Below are positions 12,368-24,900 of a stretch of 64,000 nucleotides of DNA, one piece after another; position 1 is the first letter of the stretch, and the number at the start of each line of letters is the position of its first letter. The position numbers and the translations under genes were made by a program. This DNA comes from Toxotes chatareus (lineage: Eukaryota > Chordata > Actinopteri > Toxotidae). The notes under the pieces were generated by a model. It worked only from the letters and a program-made list of their open reading frames with translations. It had not been told where the DNA came from and did no database searches. Where the stretch lies: NCBI GenBank assembly GCA_016801885.1, contig CM028903.1:1376360-1440359 (forward strand), read 5' to 3'.

Positions 12368-15300
12368 TATCTCTCTGTCTTTGTGGAGCTTTAGTACGTT
12401 TGCCTTCCTGTTTGACCTGCGACATTAAAAGGCCTCAGAAGTAAAGGAGAACCTTTGAAAGACGTAAAAATCTAAGCACTCTCTGTGTTGTTGTGCTGGA
12501 ATAACAGCAACACTCACTCAGAGCATTAGTGCACTTTTAGCCTTTTGTACAGTGTGAGGAATGTGTGTGCGTGCACTCTGTTGTGAAGGACCGTGCCGGT
12601 GGTTTCACATGTTTTAGCCTATTTACTACAGTTCTTGTACACTCAGGGCTAATCATTCTGAAAACCGTGCTGATGTGCATGCGTTCCACTATTCGTGGAT
12701 GCTCAGTATGAAACTCTGTTAGCAGTTACATTATCATTATGAGCTGAAGCAGTGGAGACATTTTAAATCTGCCGGCACTTCATCTGTATTACCGTGCACT
12801 TATAATGTAATAATACAGAAAAAAAACCTGAAAACATGGTTTCAGTTCTAAAGTTCAATAAGCAATAGTCTTATTTAAAGTTTGGAAAATGAGTAATAAT
12901 GCACAGACGTGTGAGGAATAACTTCCCCACTTCACACTGTGTCACTCATCTCAATAAGCTGATTGAGAACCTGGGTTTTCAGCGCTGACCATCACACTGG
13001 TGTGGCCTGTAACGAAGCAAATATAAACACGATCCCCATAAATAACAATATCAGGCTCATTCACAGTGACCTGAGGGTATTTACTAATCTGACACTATGA
13101 ACTGGCTCCACACGCTCCTGACACACATGCAGTTGGGTATTGGGTATGGGTGTTAATCAGCTCGTACGTTCCCTCATTATGCTCCTTTTAGTTAATCACC
13201 TAAGCCCAGTTTCCACTGCTGCGTCAAACGAGGCTAAGCCCAGGTTCACCCATTATTTATTTCTTTTCACTTTATCTGCATTAAAAGATTTGGCTGAATT
13301 TTTATTGATTTTTTTTTGTTTTTGTTTAAATTCCTTCCTACTTCCTAAAGGGTCACTTCACACAAATTCTAAAAAGATATCTCCATTACTCTGCACGGTC
13401 AACAGAAAACAATCAACAGTTTTCACGGTGACGGTGACGCGGTGTAGTTCTAATGAAAACTGTTTTTAAATGTCATTTCATGTCTCAGCAGCCCTCAGGC
13501 CACACTCCGTCTGTACAGGCTCTCTGATCATTTTCAGATGCATTATGGTGTTCACGGCTTTCGTGATATGAATATCAACTGTCAGACCTTTAAAACCAAC
13601 CCCACATCAGTGGAGACTGTACTGTATTCATGGTGATACTGTACAGAAATGAGGAGAAGCCAATGGCTGCCTGCTGCATTTTGTTAAACAAAATATATGT
13701 GATTTGCATTAAATGGCTTAAAACATGCAAAACTACATAAACATCTCTAAGATTCTGAGTCCTAATTAATTAGTAAGTGTATTAATAAAATAAATAATTA
13801 ATACTGACTGACAGGAACGCCATTTAATGGTACAGAATATAGAAGTTGTTGCCCAATAAGGTTTTAATCCTGTGATGAATGTGTGAAGTAAACACCACCT
13901 GCTCACGCATGTGGAAATAAGACGGTAGTTTGTCCTGACCTGGATTCCTAACTGATCTCCCCCCCGTGCTACACAGTATTAATCATTCAGCGTTGGGTTG
14001 AGAGAGGAGGAGGAAGGAAACAAGGCCTGGGACTCTGAGGTCCTGTTAGCGGCTAACAGGTTAGCCTGAGGTGATGGGGCAGCGGGTGTAAGAGAAGTCA
14101 CACAAACATGAGCGTGTCTGAGCAACGGAAGTTAACAGCAGCAAAGTGAGGCACAAATATTTGCTGCAAAATGTTTCCTTGCAGCAAGAAATCTGTTTGA
14201 CCCCAGTCGGTCGTTCATTCAGGTCGTTAGAATGAGGGCAGAGCATGACAGCTATTCACACACACACACACACACCACAACACTACAGGGACGTCTACAG
14301 CAGATACTCTACTGAGCTACTGACCCTGTGTGTGTGTGTCTGAAAACAGCTCTCGTAAACCATGCCATCGCCGGGGAGGTGACCCAGTGGACGCCAGGCT
14401 GGACAGACAGCCCGTTCCACCAATCAGCCGACACCTGGACAGCCTTTCCTCAGGATTTGTCAGATGAGGGTCGAGACGTCGTGGGACAGTGGTGGCCGGC
14501 CAGTGCTGTGGAGGAGAGGAGAGACAGGCTCTCAGCCAATCAGAACCTGGTACGGTAATATTTCTGTGCTCAGACTTTTTAAACTGATCTCCATGAAACC
14601 ACAAAGTACAAATCCACCTTCAGTAACCAGTGAGTGTCTGTTACATTCATTTCCCAGAATTCACTTAAATAAATATTCTGTCATACTGTTAGTTCATCAG
14701 CATTAAGCTGAACATTTTTTTAATTTGTCTCGTTTGGTGTGTCGTTCAGTTAGCGCTGGGTGTGGCCTTAAATTCTGTGACTCCTGTAACTTCAGCCTGT
14801 GATATTTAGGTTTATCTGCACCTCAAGATGAAAATGTGAGAGCGAACTGAAACATGTACTGACGAACCATGTGCTCAGTTCACCAGTCTGGGTGCGTGAA
14901 TATAATCAGAAGGTTTTTTCAGCCGTAACAGCGTCTTGGCTCTTTGGTCTGCAGTGTCGGTTGGTTGGTCCAACACTTTGGTCCAGTCTGAAATGTCCCA
15001 GCAACTAAAAGAATGGCACAAACCTTTGTAGAGACCTTCACGGGTTTGAGCCCTAAAGACTCTTGTTTTCTGGACCGTCCTTTCCCTCTGTCTCTCCTGT
15101 AGGCGGCCATCTTTGCTGAAGCCTTCCCCTCGCTGCCTGGCTCGTCGTCCAGCGACCTCGATGCTGTTCCCACTCTTGCCCAGCTCCTCCGGGGCAGAGC
15201 CAGCCAGGACCAGGGGTGGGTAAACAATATCAGCTGAGCCCACTTTATGTCCGTTTACAAAACCAGATCATTTTGATTTACTGTGCATCAATCGATTTGC

Positions 15301-17133
15301 TGCAGGGATTTCTGCATGTGTTGACACATTCCTCCAATTTGTAACAGAAAATATCAGAGCCCACAGAAAAATCCTGCATGATCTGCTTCTAATCAGCTTC
15401 AGGAAAATGACACGGAGGATTCAGAATTTTAGAGCCTTTCATTTAATAAACCACCAAACTGAATTCTGTGTAGTGCAATGGGACAGAATAATCTACGTTA
15501 AATTGAGCTTTATATGTGTGAGCTGGTTTTGTGGAGACGTGGCCACCAAGTGGTTAAAGTGGTGAACTGCATGTTGGATTTCGACTGCATCTGAGAGAGC
15601 AGGTCGTGGTCCTGATTGATTGTCACTTGGCAGCGAGTTAGCAAGCAAGAAAATCCCTGATAACATTGATGATGTGCTGCAGCTGCTTTTCTGAATCTCA
15701 GGTTTCACTGAAGCTGATGAAGCTGAAGCTGGTGTCGATATGATAATAAAATATATGATGCTATGGTTTAATAACAGTCTCCAGAAACAAGCTAATATGT
15801 GTCACTGTGTGTGTGTGGATCTAAGGGTCGTTTCCTCTGTGTGTTCATGTTTCAGGCTGTTGGACAATTTCCATGACTTGAACAAAATGATTGGCCAGAG
15901 ATACAAGAGAGCCAATGGCGTGTCCCGTGACCTGCTGCTGAAGACGTTACACCTGGAGCAGCCACACACTGTGAGTACGGGCCGGTTTCATTCACTGACA
16001 AACATGGGAACACGCATCGTGTTGTCGTGTTTTATCAGAAAAAAACACAGAAATATCGTTTGACAGTAAATCCTCCCTCTGACTCTCTGTGAAGCTTCGA
16101 GGTTGTTAAACTGAATTTGTACACGCAGCTTTGACAGCATGTAAAATGAACTGATAGTGCTGTTTGAACGATGGCCTTGAAAACTGCAGCCTGATTTAAA
16201 TGATGTGACCGTTGTCATGATGCAAAAACCCTCCTCACAGATGAATGAAGGCACTGAGCAGGTCGACGTCACAGCTGAGCCACACACACACACACACACA
16301 CAAAACAACTGAGCACCTGCAAAACATGCAAATGTGTGGTTTCCTCCTCCGGAGTGTTTCTCTGCAGGCAGCAGAGTCAGAAGTTTTTATGGCTTTATCC
16401 AAAAATCTTTTATTTTCTTGACGTACTTATAGGCTCTGAGTTAGTTCCATAAAGTACTTATTAGCAGTTAAGTCCTGGTTTGTTTTTTATTTGGTAACTA
16501 TTAATGAATTTCTCTTCTTTAATGTAATGTGTTATACGTGGACCATTAAACAGATGGGTTACAGCAGATTAATAAGTTAAATTATGGCCCCACATCACTC
16601 CTTCAAGCTCTGCCTGGCCGGGGCCCCGTAGGGAGAGACCTGGCCACCAGGCGCTTTCCATCGTGCCCCAACCCCAGGCCTGGCTCCAGGGTTAGGGCCC
16701 CGCTTGTGCCATACTGGGTGATGTAAATGACTTTGTTCTGTTTCTCATCATAGGAGGAATTTTATTTACTCAAAAATTCTATTTTCCCAGAGCCCAAAGT
16801 GACGTCCTTAAATAGTTTGTTTTGTAGCTGCAAACTCAAAAACAATACAAGAAAACATGGAAACTGAATATTTAGAAGGTGAGTTTTCTGTCTGGTTGGT
16901 GTATTAAACCACTGGATTGTGTTGCTGATTGATGTTGCTGAAAGTGTTTTAGCAGTCTAATATCACAACTCTCACGTCTCATCATGTTGTTAACTTTGCA
17001 GGAAAGCAGACCTGCTCCCTGGACAGCCAATTGGCGCCTCTCCCCCGGACTCCCCTCAGCCAATCAGCACGCTCAGAGCGTTGCCGCCAAGCGACGACTG
17101 TCGTATGACTACAACAGAAACATCATGGAGTAA
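9696..17133 (+). CDS. Aftiphilin/CLBA1-family clathrin-binding-box protein
   Basis: Five coding exons join in phase: 9696-12264, 14350-14549, 15103-15215, 15856-15970 and 17002-17133, giving 1042 residues. An in-frame TAG lies directly before the first ATG, whose context is weak. The second ATG at 9717 (residue 8, A at -3) may be the real start. Exon 1 encodes about 856 residues: an Arg/Gly-rich first third, then a long Glu-rich low-complexity stretch, ending in DEFGVF and AWSEGFTMSASVPCGS. These resemble the gamma-ear/clathrin-adaptor contacts of this family. Exons 3-4 carry AAIFAEAFPSLPG and LLDNFHDLNKMIGQRY, matching the conserved C-terminal clathrin-binding region of aftiphilin (AFTPH) and CLBA1. 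The tail ends KRRLSYDYNRNIME. The family acts in clathrin/AP-1 trafficking at the trans-Golgi and endosomes. Length fits aftiphilin (about 930 residues) better than mammalian CLBA1 (about 325), but the N-terminal two thirds matches nothing I recognise. Confidence 0.8.
12331..12367 (+). repeat. (CT)n microsatellite in intron 1 of the aftiphilin-family gene
   Basis: A nearly pure CT run starts about 65 bases after the exon 1 donor. It is purine-free on the transcript strand. Confidence 0.9.
14256..14275 (+). repeat. (CA)n microsatellite
   Basis: A pure CA run lies about 75 bases before the acceptor of exon 2 of the aftiphilin-family gene. A GT run (14328-14339) lies just upstream of the same acceptor, so the two could pair in the pre-mRNA. 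Confidence 0.85.
16281..16302 (+). repeat. (CA)n microsatellite
   Basis: A pure CA run in the last intron of the aftiphilin-family gene. Confidence 0.85.
16600..16770 (+). repeat. GC-rich dispersed-repeat fragment in the last intron of the aftiphilin-family gene
   Basis: A sharply bounded GC-rich block (ggccggggccccgtaggg, later ccaggcctggctccaggg) sits in an AT-rich intron. It has no open frame joined to the neighbouring exons. The wording resembles a dispersed element I associate with teleost genomes, but I cannot name the family. Confidence 0.4.
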
Positions 17134-20100
17134 CTCTGCAGGTTCAGTTTTAGTTGGACCGTGATTGATCAGCATTCACCTGAAGAACAGCACCTGGACA
17201 GATCAACAGCAGGTTTCTCTACTCTGATCAAGATCCACGACATGTGTCAAATACTGACTGACCTTTAGACTCTTTGCGCACTCCCTGGTTATTCAAGCCT
17301 GAACTGCTGAGAAGACGCACTCCATGTTTCAGACGTCGTCTCCTCCAGCTCCAGCTGATGTATACTGGTGGAGTGATTTAATTACATATGACGGTGGTAT
17401 GCTCCCAAAAATCACGAGCACAAAGGAGATCCGCTCTGCTCAGACACACACACGTACTCCTACATCGTTTCTCCAGACTGTGCTTTTCCCCTGATTTTAT
17501 CTATCTATATTTATAACATTAATATTGGCAGTGTGTATATATCTGTATGTATATTTATCATGTTAATATTCTTTCCCTATGCTGTCATTTTACCAAACAC
17601 TATTAAAATAACTACAGCATCTAAGTAGAAAAACAAAACAGTGTTTTATCAAATTCATGTCGATGGAAGAAACAGATTCGAGACATTCAAGTCAAACCAA
17701 GTCCATTTTTTTAATTTAGCACCAAATCACAGCAGACGTTTTCTCAGGGCACTTTTCGTAATGAACGGGTTTACATGGTTTGTCCAGCAGGTGTTGTTGT
17801 ACCTAGCTGTCCAAGATGGTGGTATCTGTAGGGAAACAACGGCTGAGTCCGGCCACTCACTGCCAAAAAGAAAATCCACTCCCACGCGAGCGAGCAGGAG
17901 ATCAGTGACAGTAGTCGTGTGCTGGGGATAGAACTGGACTCTGCACGAACCCTGAGCAGAGTTTCCTCCTCGCAGGCGACAGTGTTCCTCACATGAGCAG
18001 AAAAATTGTACTTGCGAGTGCTTTCGCAAAAATAAAACATACGCATGCTTGGATCTCATTTGTGCTGGTTGATTTTGGCAGTGTAATGCCGTCACACTAC
18101 ACACACGCTACCTTGTTCACCACCAAACTCCCATTTAGATTTTTCCTTCCTGACCCGGACTGAGACATCTCCGAGGCAGAGCTGCTGCTTTGGCAGAAAC
18201 GGTCTCACTGTTCGGATTAAATCTCTGTGGACTGAGCCAAACAGAAACACTGAACTCAGAATTAATAAAACGAAATATCACTTCATTTCTGTGTTCATGA
18301 TTTTGGATGGTTAGCATGCTTGCTAACTAGCTCATCTGTATTGATACAAGCAATGGTGGATCCGATCCCATAAGGTTTTGCCTTTTGCATAAGATGAAAT
18401 AGTCTTCGTATCCAGAATATTGTCTCTTTGGCTTCACCAAAGAGATGTTTAACTCAACCAGTGAGATATTTTCTTCCCCTACAGCAGCTCTGAGAGTTTG
18501 CAGAACAGATGTTGATGTCATGTGGAAAAACAACAGGGCAGTAAGAGAAAAAAAAGATTTCTGTTTGGATTTGAAAGTCATGCAGAGTATCAGACTGTTT
18601 GAGGCGGCACTTGCCAAGGTCACTGATCAGTTACTGAGCACTGAGATGCAGTTTTAATTATTTATATGCCACATAAGCATTGAATCGGTCATTATGAAGG
18701 AGGCATTTGTGTTTGCTTTTCAAGCAAATCTGTAATCTGTCTTCAGTGCTAACATGATGGCAGATGGTATGATGCTTCATATGATGTGAACATGATATAA
18801 AGATGCAGTGACATAATGCTCCTTTTCTGCTGTGACTCCATTAACGTGGCCTGACCCTTATAACTGCTGGAAATCTTAACGTCACATTCATGCAAATTTT
18901 TAAGCTTTTAATTTTTCCACCTTTAATTTTTATGAATAACAGGAGTAGTAGAAAAATATGCCATCCCACTGAAGATGCAAAGTAAACCATTATTTTTCCA
19001 CATGTTGCAGATATAAAGTTACTGAAGAAGGGTCCAGATGTGATGGCTTTTACATTTTACTTTAACATTTTGCAGATTGATGCATGTGTTTTCATTGTGT
19101 AATAGCTAAAGAGAAAAAAAAAGCTAGCAACAGGAATGAACCTCAAAAATCGTTTTGGTTCCTCAGAGAAACAAACTCGTCTTCCAGTTCGTGCCAACAG
19201 GAGCACCAGTGAAAGTCACTACGCTCACGTGAATGCAACAGTATTCTGCAGCTGAGTCCACTTCAAAACTTAAATCTCGATGCCAATCAAAAACAATATT
19301 TCTGAGAATACTGTCCACATCAGTGATGCTCTGTACGTTTTTCATTTCGACATATCGTTACAGATTATCACCTCAGAAAGTTTATTTGGCTTTGCGTTGT
19401 ATATTTCACTTGTCACCTCAGCCATCTGTGAAATTCAGAAACGGATCGTGTGTGTGTGTCTGCCATTTGTATAAACTTCAAATTCCTAAGAAAAGAAAAA
19501 GATGAATATTTTCTGATCTGTTAAAATGAGGAAGAAGGAGATGTCACCTTGCTAACTGATGTAATAAAATGATACTGCGTGGTTCGTGATGACTGCGTCC
19601 TCAGATTAAATATCCACTGTCAGACAAGCTAAACCCACCACCAGATAAGATGTGAGACCTTTGTCTGAAATGGACGGACGTTTTGAAATCAAATTACCGG
19701 TTTCTTAGAAAATACTATGGGAAAAAAATCTTCCTCCCAAATTCATCTAGCTTTTTTAAATATATAGAGATGGACTTGGCTAAGTCATCATTTAGCTGAG
19801 GTCGTACAGATTCATTTAACAGCCAGAGGAAGCAATGAATGAATGAAACTCTTTAAACATATGGATATGAGAGCGATGGACTTGAGAAGAATTCGTATCC
19901 GTCCTTTAAATTCTTCTAGACCGAAATCTTACAGTAGTTTTTTCCATAATTGTTTTTCTCTTTTAATTTTAAAAACACCATTTTCATGAATGTGAAAATG
20001 ATGTTTCATGTTCGGACGACTGCCACATCAGATTTTAATCTGCGTCTGGATTAAGCTGTGCATCAAGTACACAGAGATGTAAGTCCTGTTGGTTTCTGGA

Positions 20101-21948
20101 TCCTGTCCAGGAGCGTAACATTTCATTACAGTCAGACTCGTGACCACTGAGCTGTGGGCAGTGGAAAATTCATCATGCTGCTGCTGCACCACCTATGTGG
20201 AATTTTGCAGGATGCATGTAAGAGACTGTAGAAGATACCAGTCACAGCAAAATGATACGGATCATCAAATAAAAAAAACAACCAAAAATATGCTGAGCAC
20301 CAAACTCAGTGGATTTTGTTAGAGTTTAAAAAAAGAATGATTTTGTATGAAGAAGCTGCTGATGCTGATGAAAGCATCAACTTTTAGCTCGTCGGCAAAC
20401 CAACCAGCCCCGCTATCAGTCCACAGATCAAACACCACGCGTTGCTCAGGAAACTTCAGCCTTTCACAGGTTAAAGACATCACCTGGTTCACCAGTGCTA
20501 CCAGCATCTCTCTCTCTCTCTCTCTGGTGATGTGAGTGAGGCAGCTCTGTGGTCCAGAGAGGGTTAAGCACTTTTTTTTTTGCTGAGTCAGAGCAGCTGC
20601 CTGCTGCACTGTGATAACGGAGCTTTGTACTGAGAGGTAGAAAACAGGCCTCTGGGCAGCAGACTGCCCTGACCTCACCGCTGGCACTGCATGAGTCAGT
20701 CGGCCTTTTACATAAACACCGCAAACAAGCCAGCGATGTGTTCTGGGAGAAGTTACCGGGGCGTGCTGAGGGTGTTGTTTTGAGCCTAGCAAACTCTGTG
20801 AAAAACAAGTGCTGGGTTACAGCCCCATGGTTCAGGAATTCACATCTGAGCCTCTGGAGTTTCAGTAAAGTTTCATTCACCTTTTGCATTCAGTAGTTAA
20901 ACATTTTGGCATCTGGGCTTATTCACCTTCTTGCCAAGAATCAGATAAGAAGATCAATACCAGTCAAAGCAGTGTTTGCCAGTCAGGGTTTGGTTTGGAG
21001 GTTTCCGTCTGTGCTGCTCTCCTGCCTGCCAAAACACAGTCTGACACATAATCCCCCTGTAAAACCACCAAATGGCATTTTCACACCTGCTTTTTGCACA
21101 GATTAAACAAGTGAGATGTAATGTGATCACCCGCGAGCTTCAGAGGTGCAGGTAGGCAGCAGAGCCCAGCAGAATGATGGCAGTGACTCAGCCACTGCAG
21201 AGCCACATGAGGGCCACATCTGGACCAGCAGAAAACCAAGGGCCGCAACCGCCAGAGAAGCAATGTCACTAAAACACAGTATTACAGAATACAGCACATT
21301 ATACAAACATACAAGCTCACACCTACAAACGAAATGAAGCATGAAGACAAACAGAAATCTGCAGCTGTTAGACTGAACCAAAAACCAAGATGGCAGCCAC
21401 ACGTCCTAGTTTTGGATGAGGTGAAGTTTTACATCTCAGTGGAAATATAAAACAGAGCAAAATAAGATAAATAAACATACATTTAACTAATAAACCTTTT
21501 GCAAATAGAACAGACTTTATTGTCATTACACACTCTGTCTCTTCTGTCTCCTCCAGGCCAAACAAAGAAGCCAGAACCTTGTAATTTAAAGGAATTCGGT
21601 TTTTGTTTTTTTTTTTAATCTTTTTTTGAACAGCAGGAGGATTCTTTTTGTCTTCAGAACAGAGGCAAGTTTCAAAAACTTAAATAACTAAATGTGTTGT
21701 TGAGCGACAGAAGGCTGTGATAACTTTTCCAGGACGCGGCACCAGGATGCACTTTACTGCCCTCAGATGAACACACCCTCCTGCTTCTACTGTGGGAGGA
21801 GGACGCGGTGACAAGGAGGGGTTCAAGTTCACTTAGGACAGCCCCTAAAAAGTTCCCACACAGAGAAGAAAGGCCGGGAGCCACAGAAGCAGAGAGGGAA
21901 TCTCCGGTCAGCAGCTTCGCTCATGTTAATCCAGGCGTAAAAGAAGTC
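17134..21948. other. Intergenic DNA with 3' UTR of the aftiphilin-family gene and leader of kcnk6
   Basis: No coding exon is supported. Possible polyadenylation signals for the upstream gene are an ATTAAA near 17600 and an AATAAA near 18030. A CT run lies at 20507-20526. The last 140 bases before the kcnk6 ATG are open in frame and GC-richer, as expected of a 5' UTR. Nothing else stands out. Confidence 0.4.
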
Positions 21949-24900
21949 ATGCATTCTGTGGGCAGGTCGTGGCTGCTGCTTACAGGCTTCATACTCTTTT
22001 ATATCATCTACCTGATGTTCGGAGCCCTGGTTTTCTCCAGCATCGAGCGGCCGGTGGAGGACAAGCTGCGCCGTGACATGGAAGCTCTGAAGCAGGAGTT
22101 TCTGAATCAGAGCTGCGTCAACGCCGCGTCCCTCGAACACTTTCTGGTCAAAGTTTTGACGGCCAACAAGTACGGCGTCTCCGTCCTCAAGAACTCCTCC
22201 GTCTCCTCCAACTGGGACCTGGCGTCCTCCATGTTCTTCGCCAATACTCTGGTCACCACTGTCGGTGAGTTCAAGCCAAACACACGGGAAGTTTTTTTTT
22301 GTGTGTGTGTGTGTGTGTGTGAGAGAGAGGAAAGTCACTGGTGGCGTTTTACAGGACGCAGAACAGGTTAACAACGTAACATCCCATCACAGTAAAATGT
22401 CACCTGTTTAAACCCTCACAGTGACACAACAGACACACAACAGACACAGCACCTGTCTGAATCTGATGCTGTTATTTTGCCACGTGTCGGGATGTGTCAG
22501 ACGAGCTGCAGCTGTGAAGAGACACGAAGCGATGCGGCTCAGAGGGAAAGTACGTTTCATCTGTGCATCATGATTAAACGAAAGATCATTTTCTAAAAAC
22601 TCCCCACGTCTCAGGCAGAAATGGGAAGTTCCGCGGCATGTATGAAATTATAATAAGTTCCGGGGCTCTTATTGTGAAATTAGAAGCAGAGTTGGTGATG
22701 GGGGATGGATTCAGAACATTGGGGGGTGTCTCTCAGCAGCCTGGTCTGAGCAGACCTGACCTGGATGTTAGAGGAAGTGCAGGGTTCAGCTGGTTCCCCG
22801 GCACAGACTCATGTAGCACAGGTGTTCTTGTGGGACCGGCCAGGTCACCTACAGGAAGCTCAGCTGTGATGTTGAGGTGCGGCTGAACTATTCACTCACC
22901 TGCACGCCCTGATTCTACCCACGTCATTTTAGTAAGTGGATGAAGTTGCTGTTTGGCATTTAGTTTGTTAGCTGAGCCTCAGACCTGAGTGGAAACACAC
23001 AGTATGAGATGGCACCAAAGCATGGTTCGGTTTACCTGTCAGGATGGTTAAATGTGAAGATGATGGGGAGGAATGAACACCATTTCCTGAGTATGAACAC
23101 TGACCTTCTGGCCAATGTTTTAGATTTCCAGAATATTTCCAGAACATAGACTAAACCTTTATAGAAATGATTTTGTTCTCACTTCAGTTAAGATTTTAAG
23201 CAGCAGCTGTTAAAGGCTGCGTTTACATGTGCTGTACTCTACTTATTGGTTATACTGGTGAATGTTTTATTTTATGTTTACTCATCATGACGAGCTCCAC
23301 CCAGCCCCTAAAAAAACAGCTGTACAGCGTCTTCTTCTTCTTTTTCTACTGGAGCTGCCGTGTGATCTGTTGTCGCTGGTGTTCGAGCTCTTCGATATCT
23401 CAACGATTTGCATATCAAGGCCTGACCAGAGACCGGAGACCAGAGACCGGAGGCCATTACTGTGTCTGCAGTTGTTGCACTGAAGGCCTGGGGGTCAGTG
23501 GCATGGTCATAAGATGAAGAGTTGGTTTTAGTTTTTTTCTTCATCAAAGAATTGTGTGATTCTGTTTGGTGGTAAATGCTATGACTTATTTGATCAACAG
23601 GACCTTTCTCACATAAGTTTTATTTATCCACATATTATCCAGATAACTGGCAGCGTAGCTCCTCGTATTGTTTGGAACATCCTGAGAAAGTTGCTGTGCG
23701 TACTTTGCATTAAAACGCCCTGCTTCACATTTAATGACACACATTCATTTGCAGCAGCAGAATAACCACAGAGCAGCTGGTGGTTCAGTACTTATTCAGA
23801 TACTCTTTACAAAACTTTCCAGCTGGTGTAGTTTTACAGTTGATGCATCTGTCATCGTGTCCTTAATGTGTTGTATTTCCTGTGGAAGCAGGATGCAGAG
23901 TGGTGCAGGGACGGCCTCCTGGTGCAGCATGGTTGAAAAAGTTACTCACAAAGTCGCAGCGTTTTTTAAATCCTAATTTCATTTTACATCTTTGATCAAA
24001 GTTAAAATTATTTCAGCCACAGAATCAAACTCCGTTCCAAGAAAAAAAAATAAAAATCCAGCACCGCCTTGTCAAGAAAAACAAGCCAGACAGGAAGTAA
24101 CTGAACTTCAGACCAACAGCTCAAAACACTCAAGTTCTCTTTTTTGTTTGCTTTGTTTTCTGTGTTTTGAAACCCACACTTTATTTAATTAAAGGCCTTT
24201 TGTTTTTGATGCATAGTTTGTCTGGTAGATAATGTTAATGTTTACAGAAAGCATGTCCATGCATCGAGGACCAGGATTACAGGTATTATTTTAACTCACA
24301 GGAACTCACAAGCACATGAAAGTGGTTTGAAAAAAAAAAAAAAAACGGTGCCTTAACTTGTTTAATATCGTGTCTTTACTGAATGTGTTCTGGAGCCTGT
24401 GTTTGTCTGAAATGCTGTGTCACTTTAATGATCAGCAGAAAGATTTAAGCTGGGTTTGACTGACTCTCTGCCAGTGTCAGCGCCAAACAGCTTCAGCATC
24501 ATCGCAGGAACATCACTCAGAGTCTGTCGCCAGACACTCACATGGCCACGGAGGAAATGTGAAGTCATGCATGAAGCAGAACAGGAGTCACCTTTGTGTG
24601 CAGGAGATGTTTGTTTGCTCCGTGTGGTGCATGAGTTTCTTTCACAATGCTGCCTGTGTTTCCTTTACGTTACACTTCCTTAAACGTTTTAATGTGTTTA
24701 GCTGATGTTGATGTTCAGAGCGTTGTCGCCTGTCTGTGCTGCTTTTAACCTGAATGTCCTCAGTCCAGGCCAGTGAGAGGAGAAAGAACACAAGCTGTCA
24801 GGTGATCAGCTCCAGTTTATTATCCAAACCTTTTATCTGGAGGTGGAAGCGACAGTGAGCATGCTCCAAAATGTCTGTTATAATCCCTGATTGTATAGAA

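Noticed and set aside
20319..20889. 157- and 141-codon minus-strand frames upstream of kcnk6
   Set aside because: No recognisable domain, two overlapping frames of equal length and a CT microsatellite inside make chance frames more likely than a gene.
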